From the NCBI GenBank assembly GCA_964528055.1, contig CAZGQM010000002.1:124001-188000 (forward strand): a stretch of 64,000 nt of DNA. The letters are read 5' to 3'. Made by a program: the position numbers and the translations under genes. The stretch comes from Geoanaerobacter sp964528055. Lineage in GTDB: Bacteria > Desulfobacterota > Desulfuromonadia > Geobacterales > DSM-12255. How positions within the stretch are numbered: position 1 is the stretch's first letter; the number at the start of each line of letters is the position of its first letter. Below the pieces are notes generated by a model. That model did not search any database. It saw only the letters and a list, made by a program, of their open reading frames with translations, and had not been told where the DNA came from. Shown here piece by piece: positions 26,003 to 34,929 of this stretch.

Positions 26003-26782
26003 ATGAAAGTCGTGATTCTTTGTGGTGGACAGGGTACCCGCATCAGGGATGTTGCCGATAATATACCGAAACCGATGATTCCAGTGGGTGGGTATCCCAT
26101 ACTCTGGCATATTATGAAATACTATACCAAATTTGGGCACCGGGATTTTACCCTTTGCCTGGGATACAAGGGGCAGGTAATCAAGGACTTTTTCCTGAAT
26201 TACGAGGCTCATACCAAGGATTTCACCATTTCTCTCGGGCGGAGTAGAGAGGTCGTCTATCATAATGAACTCGCTGAATCAGACTGGACGGTAACCCTGG
26301 CGGAAACGGGCTTGGAGGCGATGACTGGCGCACGTATCAAGCGGGTTCAAAAGTATCTGCTGGGTGAAGACAATTTTATGCTGACGTATGGAGACGGCAT
26401 AGGTGATATCTGCCTTGACCGGTTACTTGAATTTCATCGCTCGCACGGAAAGGTGCTAACCGTCTCAGGGGTGCGACCTCCCGGACGCTTTGGGGAGCTG
26501 ATGAAGGACGCATCGGGGATAGTTACCGAGTTTAATGAAAAACCGCAGGCCAGTGGAGGGCTGATATCCGGTGGCTTTTTTGTCTGCCGCAAAGAAATAT
26601 TCAACTACCTTGACGACAGAGAAGATTTGGTATTTGAGATCGAACCGATGCGTCGCCTTGTCGAAGATAGCCAGATGATGGTTTATGAACATGATGGATT
26701 CTGGCAACCTATGGATACCTACCGTGACTATATGTTCCTCAATAGCCTGGTTGGAAAAGGTGAGGCGCCATGGATGGTCTGA
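26003..26782 (+). CDS. rfbF: Glucose-1-phosphate cytidylyltransferase
   Basis: Makes CDP-glucose from CTP and glucose-1-phosphate, first step to CDP-linked 6-deoxy and dideoxy sugars. The 259 residues are the usual length. The nucleotidyl-binding motif LCGGQGTRIRDVADNIPKPM (about 7-26) and FMLTYGDGIGDI (about 128-139) are those of RfbF rather than RfbA/RmlA. The stop overlaps the next gene, rfbG, by 13 nt. A GCCGATAA string near residues 17-19 is inside the coding region and is not taken as a promoter. Confidence 0.93.
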   Translation: MKVVILCGGQGTRIRDVADNIPKPMIPVGGYPILWHIMKYYTKFGHRDFTLCLGYKGQVIKDFFLNYEAHTKDFTISLGRSREVVYHNELAESDWTVTLAETGLEAMTGARIKRVQKYLLGEDNFMLTYGDGIGDICLDRLLEFHRSHGKVLTVSGVRPPGRFGELMKDASGIVTEFNEKPQASGGLISGGFFVCRKEIFNYLDDREDLVFEIEPMRRLVEDSQMMVYEHDGFWQPMDTYRDYMFLNSLVGKGEAPWMV

Positions 26783-27849
26783 TTAGGGATACTCTAGGTG
26801 GAAAGCGGGTATTGGTAACTGGCGACACAGGGTTCAAGGGGGCCTGGCTTTCTCTCTGGCTGCATGAGTTGGGAGCTGATGTTGTCGGTTATGCTTTGCC
26901 GCCGGATCAGGACAAAGCACATTTCAATCTCCTCACACTGGACCAGTTGATTCATCATGTGTCCGGAGACATTCGTGACATTGAAGCCATGGGCGGGCTT
27001 TTCAGGGAGTTTGAGCCGGACCTCGTATTCCATCTGGCAGCCCAGTCGCTGGTACGGTTTTCCTACGATGAACCGAAGCTTACCTTTGATACGAACGTGG
27101 GGGGGTCGCTGAATGTTCTGGAATGTGTTCGCGATAACCCAAGCGTCAAGGCTCTCGTCTACGTCACGTCAGATAAATGCTATAAGAACAGGGAATGGCT
27201 CTGGGGGTATCGGGAAAACGATGAATTGGGAGGTCACGATCCTTACAGTGCCTCAAAAGCTGCAGCCGAACTGGTATTCTCCTCATATTCGGATTCATTC
27301 TTCAGCAATAGGGAGGGGTTTGGATCTGCCAGCGTCAGAGCCGGCAACGTGATAGGAGGGGGTGACTGGGCGACTGACAGAATATTTCCGGACTGCATAA
27401 GATCTCTTCTGAATAGGGAGCCTGTTTACCTGCGTAATCCAGATGCTACCAGGCCTTGGCAGCATGTGCTCGATCCACTGTTCGGCTATTTACTGACCGC
27501 TGTCAGGTTGTTGCAAGATCCGAAGCAATATTCCGGCGCCTGGAATTTTGGTCCGGAAGGGACTTCAATTCGTACCGTCAAGCAGCTGGCAGATAAGATT
27601 GTGCTCTGCTGGGGAGAGGGTGAAGTGCAGGTGAGCAGTGGTGACCAGCTGCAAGCCCCCCATGAAGCATTTCTGCTTAATCTTTGTTGCGACAAGGCAC
27701 GCTCCCTGCTTAACTGGCGACCCCGCTGGGGGTTCGATACGGCGGTAAGCGAAACGGTCCGCTGGTACAAGGAAATGGCTGCCGGTCATCCGGTTCTGGA
27801 ACTGTCTCGGCGCCAGATTAATGCATATATGGGAGAACAACGTGATTGA
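26770..27849 (+). CDS. rfbG: CDP-glucose 4,6-dehydratase
   Basis: NAD-dependent extended SDR converting CDP-glucose to CDP-4-keto-6-deoxyglucose. The 359 residues contain the glycine motif TGDTGFKG (17-24), HLAAQSLVRFSYDEP (about 90-104), YVTSDKCYKN (about 130-139) and the catalytic Y159-x3-K163. These are diagnostic of RfbG. It overlaps rfbF. The RfbH-type 3-dehydratase that leads to 3,6-dideoxy sugars is not found, so the 4-keto-6-deoxy intermediate must take another route here. Confidence 0.94.
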   Translation: MDGLIRDTLGGKRVLVTGDTGFKGAWLSLWLHELGADVVGYALPPDQDKAHFNLLTLDQLIHHVSGDIRDIEAMGGLFREFEPDLVFHLAAQSLVRFSYDEPKLTFDTNVGGSLNVLECVRDNPSVKALVYVTSDKCYKNREWLWGYRENDELGGHDPYSASKAAAELVFSSYSDSFFSNREGFGSASVRAGNVIGGGDWATDRIFPDCIRSLLNREPVYLRNPDATRPWQHVLDPLFGYLLTAVRLLQDPKQYSGAWNFGPEGTSIRTVKQLADKIVLCWGEGEVQVSSGDQLQAPHEAFLLNLCCDKARSLLNWRPRWGFDTAVSETVRWYKEMAAGHPVLELSRRQINAYMGEQRD

Positions 27850-28291
27850 AGGGGTCATAATTACACCACTGAAACAGATACCTGACGAACGCGGCAAGAT
27901 AATGCACATGCTGCGTTGCGATGCGGAATGTTTTCAGGGCTTTGGTGAAATATATTTTTCGTGTGTTTATCCAGGCGCTATCAAGGGATGGCATATTCAT
28001 AAAAGGATGATCCTTAATTATGCGGTCCCGCATGGCCATATCAAGTTCGTTCTTTACGACGATCGCCCTGAAAGTCCTACACGCGGCGAGCTTCAGGAGG
28101 TATTTCTCGGTCCGGACAATTACTGCCTGGTAACGGTGCCTCCGGGTGTCTGGAACGGGTTCAAGGGGATCGGGACGGAAATGGCCATTGTCGCGAACTG
28201 TGCGAGTATCCCCCACGATGCAGAGGAGATCAATCGGCTTGACCCCTTTGACCCTTCAATTCCCTATTCCTGGGATATCAAGCATAAATGA
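27842..28291 (+). CDS. RmlC-like cupin, sugar-nucleotide epimerase family
   Basis: A 149-residue cupin related to dTDP-4-dehydrorhamnose 3,5-epimerase, probably acting on the CDP-4-keto-6-deoxy sugar from RfbG. It has IKGWHIHKRMILNYAV (about 46-61), where the histidine corresponds to the RmlC catalytic base region, and VPPGVWNGFKGIG later in the fold. The GTG start at 27842, with GGGAGAA just upstream, overlaps the end of rfbG by 8 nt; an in-frame ATG at 27821 would add seven residues of no family character. Whether it epimerises one or two carbons is not predictable. Confidence 0.85.
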   Translation: MIEGVIITPLKQIPDERGKIMHMLRCDAECFQGFGEIYFSCVYPGAIKGWHIHKRMILNYAVPHGHIKFVLYDDRPESPTRGELQEVFLGPDNYCLVTVPPGVWNGFKGIGTEMAIVANCASIPHDAEEINRLDPFDPSIPYSWDIKHK

Positions 28292-29253
28292 CTGCTTCCG
28301 TTCTGATAACCGGGGGATCCGGCTATGTTGGAGGGCGCATTGTCCGCCGTCTGGCTGACAGAAAAGATATCGTGTTGCGGATCGGCGCCCGGAAGCGAGA
28401 AGGTGTTTTCCCTCCTTGGCTTGCATGCCTTTCGCCAATAGCTCTCGACATGATCTCTTCCGATTCTTTGGAAAGTGCCTGCTCAGGTGTTGGGACAATC
28501 ATTCATCTTGCGGCACTGAATGAAATTGACAGCAGTTCAGACCCTGAACGAGCGCTTCTTGTCAATGGACTTGGCACTCTGAAGCTTCTTCAGGCAGCAG
28601 AGCAGGCAGGAGTGAGCCGGTTTATCTACTTTTCCACTGCCCATGTCTATGGAGCACCGCTTGCCGGTGCTATAACCGAACGTTCACTCCCTCGCCCTGT
28701 TCACCCATATGCCATAACTCACCACATTGCTGAAGATTTTGTTCTTGCAGCACATGATCGTCGCGCACTGACCGGCATTGTCGTCAGGTTGTCGAATGGC
28801 TACGGTGCTCCGGCCGATTCGTCGGTTAACCGCTGGTCGCTTCTAGTCAATGACCTCTGCCGCCAGGCGGTCACATCCCGCGTTTTGACTCTGCGCTCCT
28901 CGGGGCAACAGCGCCGTGATTTCATTGCATTGGAGGATGTGGCTCGAGCGACCGAGCATTTTATTTTTCTGTCGCGATCTCAGTGTTGTGATGGACTATT
29001 TAACTTGGGAGGAGAGTCTCCTTTTAAAATCATCGAGATTGCGGAAAGGATCGCTGTTCGTTGCCGAGTCGTGCTCGGCTATACTCCTGAGATAAGCAGG
29101 CCTCAACCATTACCCGATGAAATTTGTGCCGATCTGGATTTCAGTATCGAAAAGCTTAAATCTACTGGTTTCAGTTTGTCGGGAGATATGGATGAAGAAA
29201 TCGACGCAACCCTCCTTCTCTGCAAGAAAGCATTTGGCGACAATCACAAGTAG
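28288..29253 (+). CDS. Extended SDR (NAD-dependent epimerase/dehydratase) with altered active site
   Basis: Sugar-nucleotide SDR of 321 residues overlapping the previous gene by 4 nt (ATGA). The Rossmann motif TGGSGYVGG is at 8-16 and FIYFSTAHVYGAP at about 112-124. The catalytic YxxxK is replaced: Tyr141 is present but the lysine position is His145 (Y-A-I-T-H). It may be a 4-ketoreductase or epimerase finishing the CDP sugar, but the missing lysine means either a changed mechanism or a variant subfamily. The position at the end of rfbF-rfbG-cupin-SDR is typical of a sugar pathway module. Confidence 0.85.
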   Translation: MTASVLITGGSGYVGGRIVRRLADRKDIVLRIGARKREGVFPPWLACLSPIALDMISSDSLESACSGVGTIIHLAALNEIDSSSDPERALLVNGLGTLKLLQAAEQAGVSRFIYFSTAHVYGAPLAGAITERSLPRPVHPYAITHHIAEDFVLAAHDRRALTGIVVRLSNGYGAPADSSVNRWSLLVNDLCRQAVTSRVLTLRSSGQQRRDFIALEDVARATEHFIFLSRSQCCDGLFNLGGESPFKIIEIAERIAVRCRVVLGYTPEISRPQPLPDEICADLDFSIEKLKSTGFSLSGDMDEEIDATLLLCKKAFGDNHK

Positions 29254-29295
29254 GTCTGGAGAGCAGCCGTGGACGATGATTGTAGGGGCAACTAA

Positions 29296-30429
29296 ATGAT
29301 AAAGCATATGCTGGCCAAGCTGGAAGAGCAGATGCGTCAGTCAGTCCGCTTGCAGAAAGATGGTAACTTTCCCATAGCGTTAGGTGGATACGAGCTGATT
29401 TTTGAGGCGCTCCGCTTTTACGAGGAGCTTGGCTACGTTCAAGAAACCGAAAATATCCAGAGACTGGCACTTGAAATCCAGCCGACTCCTGCCATGACCC
29501 TGTATTTTCATGGGTTGGTTTTGTTTTATCGTCGGCAGTATACCAATGCATTGGAGTCAATCAAGGCTGCTCTGTCGGTGGCTCCGGATATGGCGATTTT
29601 GTACTCGCTTAAAGGCAGGGTTCAGACCGCGTTGGGAGACTTGTCAGGTGCAAACGAAACATTTGACCGGGTTCAGGAACTTGATCCTGCATACGGCGGA
29701 GCGGGCGATAATATTTTCATGCTTGCCGCGGAAAAAGAGATGCCGGGGCCAGATTACTATGACTGGCTGCAACGCTTTCATCAATGGCTGAGTCCGGCCA
29801 GTTATGTTGAGATCGGTCTAGGGCATGGCCGGTCGCTGGCTCTGGCCGGATCCGGTACAAAGGCGATTGGAATCGATCCCTATCAAGGGTTTTGGGAGAA
29901 TTTGAACTATGTCTCTCCACATTCCCCGGCTATGCTCTTTCCGCAAACCAGTGATGAATTCTTTGCGCAAAACGATCTGTGTGAAGTCATGGAGCGGGAA
30001 ACTTTTGATTTGGGTTTTATCGACGGCCTTCATCTGTTTGAACAGGCATTGAAGGATTTTATTAATCTTGAGCGCTTTGCAAGGAAGGATTCTGTGATAC
30101 TGATCCACGACTGTCTGCCGATAGCACCAATTGTCGCTGAGCGTGATCGCTGCACCGGCTTCTGGACCGGCGATGTCTGGCGGATTATCCCCTGCCTGAA
30201 GGCATTCAGGCCGGATCTGAAAATCATGACCATCCCGACCAAGCCGTCTGGACTGGGTGTGGTGACAAACTTGGATGCTGAGTCAACAGTATTGTCTGAT
30301 AATTTTGCTGATATCGCCAGATATTACCTGTCACTCAGTTGTCCGGAGAGCTTTGATCAGCGGCGACTGATTTGCAGTGTAGGGCCGGCTGATGAGAAGT
30401 ATATTAAAGAGCAATTCTGCAGAAAGTAA
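29296..30429 (+). CDS. TPR-methyltransferase fusion
   Basis: The N-terminal 140 residues hold TPR-like helices (for example LYFHGLVLFYRRQYTNALES and GRVQTALGDLSGANETFDRV). The C-terminal part (about 155-377) is a class I SAM methyltransferase of the Methyltransf_24/CmcI kind, with YVEIGLGHGRSLALA, LGFIDGLHLFEQALKDF and VILIHDCLP. CmcI-like enzymes methylate hydroxyls on sugars and antibiotics. The TPR part could bind a protein or another enzyme. Substrate unknown. The next gene encodes a related methyltransferase. Confidence 0.82.
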   Translation: MIKHMLAKLEEQMRQSVRLQKDGNFPIALGGYELIFEALRFYEELGYVQETENIQRLALEIQPTPAMTLYFHGLVLFYRRQYTNALESIKAALSVAPDMAILYSLKGRVQTALGDLSGANETFDRVQELDPAYGGAGDNIFMLAAEKEMPGPDYYDWLQRFHQWLSPASYVEIGLGHGRSLALAGSGTKAIGIDPYQGFWENLNYVSPHSPAMLFPQTSDEFFAQNDLCEVMERETFDLGFIDGLHLFEQALKDFINLERFARKDSVILIHDCLPIAPIVAERDRCTGFWTGDVWRIIPCLKAFRPDLKIMTIPTKPSGLGVVTNLDAESTVLSDNFADIARYYLSLSCPESFDQRRLICSVGPADEKYIKEQFCRK

Positions 30430-30493
30430 AAGTTTCAGCTACTCTGAAATATAGCATCATCGCGAACGTGCCGGGCCAGTCGAAGGAGAAGCC

Positions 30494-31351
30494 ATGCAGT
30501 CGTTTTCCACCTCAGGACAAATAACACCGGAGATCAACGCTTTAACCGCTCAAGAAATTGCTTCGATGACTTCGAACGGACCGAATTCAGAAGAGCGTAC
30601 CATGCTGGACAGATTGAGCGGAATTGAAGGTCTTATGCTTGAGAAAGAGGCATTGGCTCTATACAGAGCCTGTAAACGCCTCCCGAACACTGCAAAAATC
30701 CTTGAGATCGGGTCATTTCAAGGGGGGTCAACGCTGGCAATAGGAAACGCCATCGCAGGGACCGATATTGAACTGTATTGTCTGGACCCGTGGTCAAACT
30801 ACATAAATCAAAACGATTTCTCTGACTTCGAACGTATGAAGGTTGCAGACGATTTTAGAATAATTAACAATTTTATAAAAAATACCGCTTTTATTGGTGA
30901 AAATCTCCGGATGCTCAGAGGCAAATCAAAAGCATTTGAAGGATTGCTGGCCGGCAAGAATTTTGACTTCATATTTATAGATGGCGCCCATGATTATGAC
31001 TCGGTTCGTTACGATATCAAGGTGGCGTTTTCTGCCTTAAAACCTGGGGGATTTGTCTGTGGTCATGATTATCACAGCGAGGGGCATGGTGTAAGGCGTG
31101 CAGTAGATGAGCTGATTGCGGGTGTTCCGTCGATAGTGAATAAAGGGAAATTCGAAGAGACACATATCTGGTACGGAATTATTTCCGAGCCCCAGTATGA
31201 ATATATTTTGACGGATATTTCCGATACATTGAACGCGGGCCTGCTCACTGAGGCGCTGCAGAAAGCCTATGCTGCATATGCAGAGTTCAAGAAGGCAGAA
31301 ATTCTGAATTATATATCGGCGATTAAAGGGCAGATCAACCGGCGGGAGTAG
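30494..31351 (+). CDS. Class I SAM methyltransferase, Methyltransf_24/CmcI-like
   Basis: 285 residues. SAM motif ILEIGSFQGGSTLAIG is near 71-86, followed by LYCLDPWSNY, then FDFIFIDGAHDYDSVRYDI (about 156-174) and GGFVCGHDYHSEG (about 185-197) with the metal-ligand type His/Asp residues of this family. An N-terminal extension of about 60 residues is helical. It is probably a sugar O-methyltransferase. AAGGAGAA lies just before ATG 30494. A 157-nt gap with no recognised signal follows. Confidence 0.85.
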   Translation: MQSFSTSGQITPEINALTAQEIASMTSNGPNSEERTMLDRLSGIEGLMLEKEALALYRACKRLPNTAKILEIGSFQGGSTLAIGNAIAGTDIELYCLDPWSNYINQNDFSDFERMKVADDFRIINNFIKNTAFIGENLRMLRGKSKAFEGLLAGKNFDFIFIDGAHDYDSVRYDIKVAFSALKPGGFVCGHDYHSEGHGVRRAVDELIAGVPSIVNKGKFEETHIWYGIISEPQYEYILTDISDTLNAGLLTEALQKAYAAYAEFKKAEILNYISAIKGQINRRE

Positions 31352-31508
31352 CATCAGTGGAGCCGGCGTATACTGCCTCAGTGAAACGCCTGCTGTGTCT
31401 CGAGTCAAAATTGCTCAAATTGCTGATTTCATATAGGTAATCGAATCGGTTTGTGATCGTCGGTAGTTTGGGTGAAATGCGGTTTTTTATGTTTGGGCGA
31501 GGAGTAGG

Positions 31509-32720
31509 ATGAAAAGTAAAATCAATACTGCAACCACTCCGCAGGAGTGGTCCCCCAACAAACGTTGGAATCCTTTTAACAGCTACAAATTGCTTTCCCA
31601 TGTCCATCGCTGGCGACAGATCAGACGTGGGAAGCCTATACCGCCTCCGGTGCTGATAACGGTTGATCCCACCAATGCCTGTAATTTTGGTTGCGCCTGG
31701 TGCAACGCCGCTTTTGTGCGCTCCCACCGCAAGGGAAGCCTCTCTGAACAGGCTCTTATGAGCATTGCCGATTTTCTGCCCCGCTGGGGAGAAGGAAATA
31801 GTGTCTGGAAACCTGGCGTAGAGGCAATCTGCGTTGCCGGAGGTGGGGAACCTCTGCTTAATCCAGCCACCGCATCCTTTATCGATAGGGTCATCGCCAA
31901 TAACATTGAAGTAGGAGTTGTTACCAATGGCAGCCTTATTTATCCGGCAATGGACAGCCTTTCGCACTGTACCTGGGTTGGTGTGTCCATAGATGCAGGT
32001 ACGCCGGAAACCTTCAACAAGCTTAAGATGCTGAAGCCGGAACTGAGTACTTTCGACACCATCATTGACAACATATCGACCCTTGTCGATTATTCTAAAC
32101 GTCATAACCACCGTCTTGGATACAAGCATCCTGCCTATGGAGTCAGCTACAAGTACCTGCTCTACAGGGATAATATCGGTGAAATCTACCAGGCAGCTAA
32201 GCTGGCCAAGGAGATCGGATGCAAGAACATTCACTTTCGGCCAGCGGGGACGACTTGGGACAACGTGGGTAATCCGACGAACTCGATAGAATTCAAACCG
32301 GAGGAAATCAATCTTTTCAACGAACAGATAACAAGGACGCTTGAGTTGGATGACGACACATTCAATGTGTATGGCATCACGCATAAATTTAACTCACAGT
32401 TTGATGCTTCTAACCATTTTCAAAAATGTTATGCCCTCTTTATGACTGCCGTCATTATGCCACCATCCGGGAAGGATCTCACCAAAGAGGCCTTTACACT
32501 GGGGCTCTGTTGTGACCGGCGAGGCGATGCCAAGCTGGAACTGGGAAGTAACCTGATAGAAGTCACCCAGATCAATACACTCTGGGGCAGTGAGGATCAC
32601 TGGAAGATTCACGACAAGATCAAGATCCGCGGCGAATGCCCGCGCTGCACCTATCAGCCGCATAACGAGATCTACGAGCAGGTTATTCTCAATGACAGCA
32701 TGACCTACAAATTCATCTGA
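31509..32720 (+). CDS. Radical SAM enzyme with cysteine-rich C-terminus (paralogue A)
   Basis: 403 residues. The CxxxCxxC cluster motif is C58-NFG-C62-AW-C65, followed by VAGGGEPLLNP and VVTNGSL, which bind SAM. The C-terminal part has GLCCDRRGDAK and ECPRCTYQPHNE, cysteines that probably hold an auxiliary iron-sulfur cluster (SPASM-like), and the chain ends in YKFI. The same ending pattern occurs in the genes at 40415 and 47882, so these are paralogues. The reaction is unknown. A strong GAGGAGTAGG ribosome binding site precedes ATG 31509. Confidence 0.85.
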   Translation: MKSKINTATTPQEWSPNKRWNPFNSYKLLSHVHRWRQIRRGKPIPPPVLITVDPTNACNFGCAWCNAAFVRSHRKGSLSEQALMSIADFLPRWGEGNSVWKPGVEAICVAGGGEPLLNPATASFIDRVIANNIEVGVVTNGSLIYPAMDSLSHCTWVGVSIDAGTPETFNKLKMLKPELSTFDTIIDNISTLVDYSKRHNHRLGYKHPAYGVSYKYLLYRDNIGEIYQAAKLAKEIGCKNIHFRPAGTTWDNVGNPTNSIEFKPEEINLFNEQITRTLELDDDTFNVYGITHKFNSQFDASNHFQKCYALFMTAVIMPPSGKDLTKEAFTLGLCCDRRGDAKLELGSNLIEVTQINTLWGSEDHWKIHDKIKIRGECPRCTYQPHNEIYEQVILNDSMTYKFI

Positions 32721-32737
32721 CAATACAAAGGAAATGC

Positions 32738-34072
32738 ATGAACATCTCTGTCATTGGACTCGGCAAACTGGGGCTCTGCACAGCAGCCTGCTTTGCCTCA
32801 GCCGGACATAGGGTCTATGGTTTCGATCAAAATGATCATATCAGAAGCGAATTGAAGTCCCGTCGTAATCCCGTTAAGGAGACCGGCCTGACAGAGCTTC
32901 TGGGATCCGTCTGGGAAACCCTGCATGTCGCAGACAGCTATGAGGAGGCTCTGCAGGATTCAGATATAACTCTGATCATTGTTCCTACCCCCAGCCTACC
33001 TGATGGGCGTTTTACCAATAATTACCTGGTCAAAGCTCTGGAGGGGCTGACCCCGGCGTTAACGGCAAAAAACAACTTCCATATTGTTGATGTGGTTTCG
33101 ACAGTCATGCCCGGCTCTTGCGATGATATTTTCATGCCGTTTCTGGAAAAGGCAACCGGCAAGCGCTGCGGCACCGACTTTGGTCTGGTCTACAACCCCG
33201 AATTCATCGCTCTCGGCTCGGTGATTCGAAATTTTCTTAACCCCGACATGGTACTCATCGGCGCTTCAGACGAGCGTTCCGGATTTACCGTGCAAAAGCT
33301 CTATGCATCTACCTGCAAAACAACTCCGACCATGGCAGTTATGTCACTGATCAACGCAGAGATAACCAAGATAAGCCTCAACTGTTATGTTACCATGAAG
33401 ATCAGCTATGCCAATGCTCTCGCGGCCATCTGCGAACAGGTGCCGGGTGCTGACGTGGATGTTGTCACCTCAGCCATCGGTGCCGACAGCCGCGTGGGGA
33501 GCAAGTGCCTCAAGGGGGGACTCGGTTTCGGTGGCCCCTGCTTTCCTCGTGATAATATTGCCTTTCAGTCTTTTGCCGATGAGTTCGGCGTCGAAGCGTT
33601 GTTAGGGAAGGCGGTCGTTGCGGTCAATAACGGAATCCCTGATCGGTTTTTCGGCAGAATAGCCGGACATTGCGCACCACCGGCAAAGGTTGCACTGTTA
33701 GGCCTTTCCTACAAGTCTGACACCTACATCATTGAGGAATCCCATTCCTTGATGCTGGCAAAGTCTCTGGTGGCAGCCGGCTACCAGGTTGCAGTGCATG
33801 ATCCATTGGCCCTTGATGCCGTTCGGGATCTGTTCGCAAACGAAGTGGTCTGCCATGTCGATCCGTACGAATGCCTGACAGGTGCCTCAGCAATCGCTCT
33901 GCTGACCGACTGGCCCCAGTATCGCGGACTTGATTGGGAACGTATTGCTACACTTACAGTGCCCGGTTCGCTTATCCTAGACAGCTGGCGTATCGGCAGG
34001 AACAAAGATATGTCTGCCTTTACCTACAACCCTATCGGTATCGGGATCTCTGCAAAGGATACTGTTTTATGA
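32738..34072 (+). CDS. UDP-glucose/GDP-mannose dehydrogenase family protein
   Basis: NAD-dependent four-electron sugar-nucleotide dehydrogenase producing a uronic acid derivative. The 444 residues have the Rossmann motif VIGLGKLGL (5-13), VSTVMPGS, YNPEFIALGS, the lysine/asparagine helix ISLNCYVTMKISYANAL and the catalytic cysteine C268 in FGGPCFPRD. Closest in form to UDP-glucose 6-dehydrogenase, but UDP-N-acetyl sugars or GDP-mannose cannot be excluded. Its stop overlaps the next methyltransferase start by 4 nt. It lies between a radical SAM gene and methyltransferase genes, implying that the acid is further modified. Confidence 0.88.
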   Translation: MNISVIGLGKLGLCTAACFASAGHRVYGFDQNDHIRSELKSRRNPVKETGLTELLGSVWETLHVADSYEEALQDSDITLIIVPTPSLPDGRFTNNYLVKALEGLTPALTAKNNFHIVDVVSTVMPGSCDDIFMPFLEKATGKRCGTDFGLVYNPEFIALGSVIRNFLNPDMVLIGASDERSGFTVQKLYASTCKTTPTMAVMSLINAEITKISLNCYVTMKISYANALAAICEQVPGADVDVVTSAIGADSRVGSKCLKGGLGFGGPCFPRDNIAFQSFADEFGVEALLGKAVVAVNNGIPDRFFGRIAGHCAPPAKVALLGLSYKSDTYIIEESHSLMLAKSLVAAGYQVAVHDPLALDAVRDLFANEVVCHVDPYECLTGASAIALLTDWPQYRGLDWERIATLTVPGSLILDSWRIGRNKDMSAFTYNPIGIGISAKDTVL

Positions 34073-34929
34073 GCGCCACTCAACCCTTCAAAAATGTTGA
34101 GCTTGAAAAAGTTCAGAATTACTGGAACGCCCGCCCCTGCAACATCCGACATTCTCCAAGTCCGGTGGGTACCAGACAATACTTCGATGAAGTCGAGGCC
34201 CGTAAATACTTTGTTGAGCCGCACATCCCACTCTTTGCAGAGTTTGAAAAATGGCAGGGTAAAAAGGTGCTGGAGATCGGTTGCGGTATCGGCAGTGATA
34301 CCATCAACTTTGCCCGGGCCGGAGCTCAGGTGACTGCCGTTGACCTTTCCACTGAGTCGCTCGCGTTGGCGAAGAAACGGGCCGAGGTTTTCGGGTTGAC
34401 CAACATTACCTTTTATCAGGCCAACGCAGAACAGTTGAGTGACTATGTCCCGATCGAACGTTACGACCTGGTCTATTCTTTCGGTGTCATCCACCATACC
34501 CCGCACCCTGAACGGGTAATCGAACAGATCCACAAGTATATGGACAAGGACAGCACCTTCAAGATCATGATTTACCACCGTGACTCGTGGAAGGTCTTCT
34601 GGATGCAGTTGAAATACGGCAAGAAACCGGGTGAGAGCCTTGATGAGTTGATAGCCCGTTATTCCGAAGCCGAAACCGGCTGCCCGATCACCTATTCCTA
34701 TACCACTGAAACGGTCAAGGCGTTTCTGAAAGGTTTTGAGATCATCGATACAAAAATCGACCACATCTTCCCCTACAGCATCCCTGAATACCGTAACTAT
34801 CAATTCAAAAAGGTATGGTACTTCCGCTACCTTCCTCTGGCGCTCTTTCGTTGGGTGGAGAAGCGTTGGGGGTGGCATATGTGTGTGACGGCTCGGAAAA
34901 TTGATGCCAGAGAGATGACTTCCCTGTGA
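34069..34929 (+). CDS. Class I SAM-dependent methyltransferase
   Basis: 286 residues. Motif I VLEIGCGIGSDTINFARAG is near 65-83, VTAVDLSTESLALAKKRAE follows, and motif II YDLVYSFGVIHHTPHPERV is near 135-153. The ATG at 34069 overlaps the dehydrogenase stop (ATGA); an open extension upstream to 33934 runs inside that gene and is ignored. The C-terminal 100 residues are an extra lid-like region. Probably methylates a sugar or lipid-linked intermediate. It is coupled to the next gene by a GTGA overlap. Confidence 0.86.
   Translation: MSATQPFKNVELEKVQNYWNARPCNIRHSPSPVGTRQYFDEVEARKYFVEPHIPLFAEFEKWQGKKVLEIGCGIGSDTINFARAGAQVTAVDLSTESLALAKKRAEVFGLTNITFYQANAEQLSDYVPIERYDLVYSFGVIHHTPHPERVIEQIHKYMDKDSTFKIMIYHRDSWKVFWMQLKYGKKPGESLDELIARYSEAETGCPITYSYTTETVKAFLKGFEIIDTKIDHIFPYSIPEYRNYQFKKVWYFRYLPLALFRWVEKRWGWHMCVTARKIDAREMTSL

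Noticed and set aside
26055..26062. GCCGATAA inside rfbF resembling a FliA -10 box
   Set aside because: Located within codons 17-20 of rfbF and no TAAA-like element lies 15 nt upstream.
30430..30455. Short hairpin TTTCAG-CTACT-CTGAAA after the TPR-methyltransferase gene
   Set aside because: A 6-bp weak stem without a following T-run; not a convincing terminator.
31335..32384. Long minus-strand open frame (349 codons)
   Set aside because: Antisense to a radical SAM gene with intact motifs; no family features of its own.
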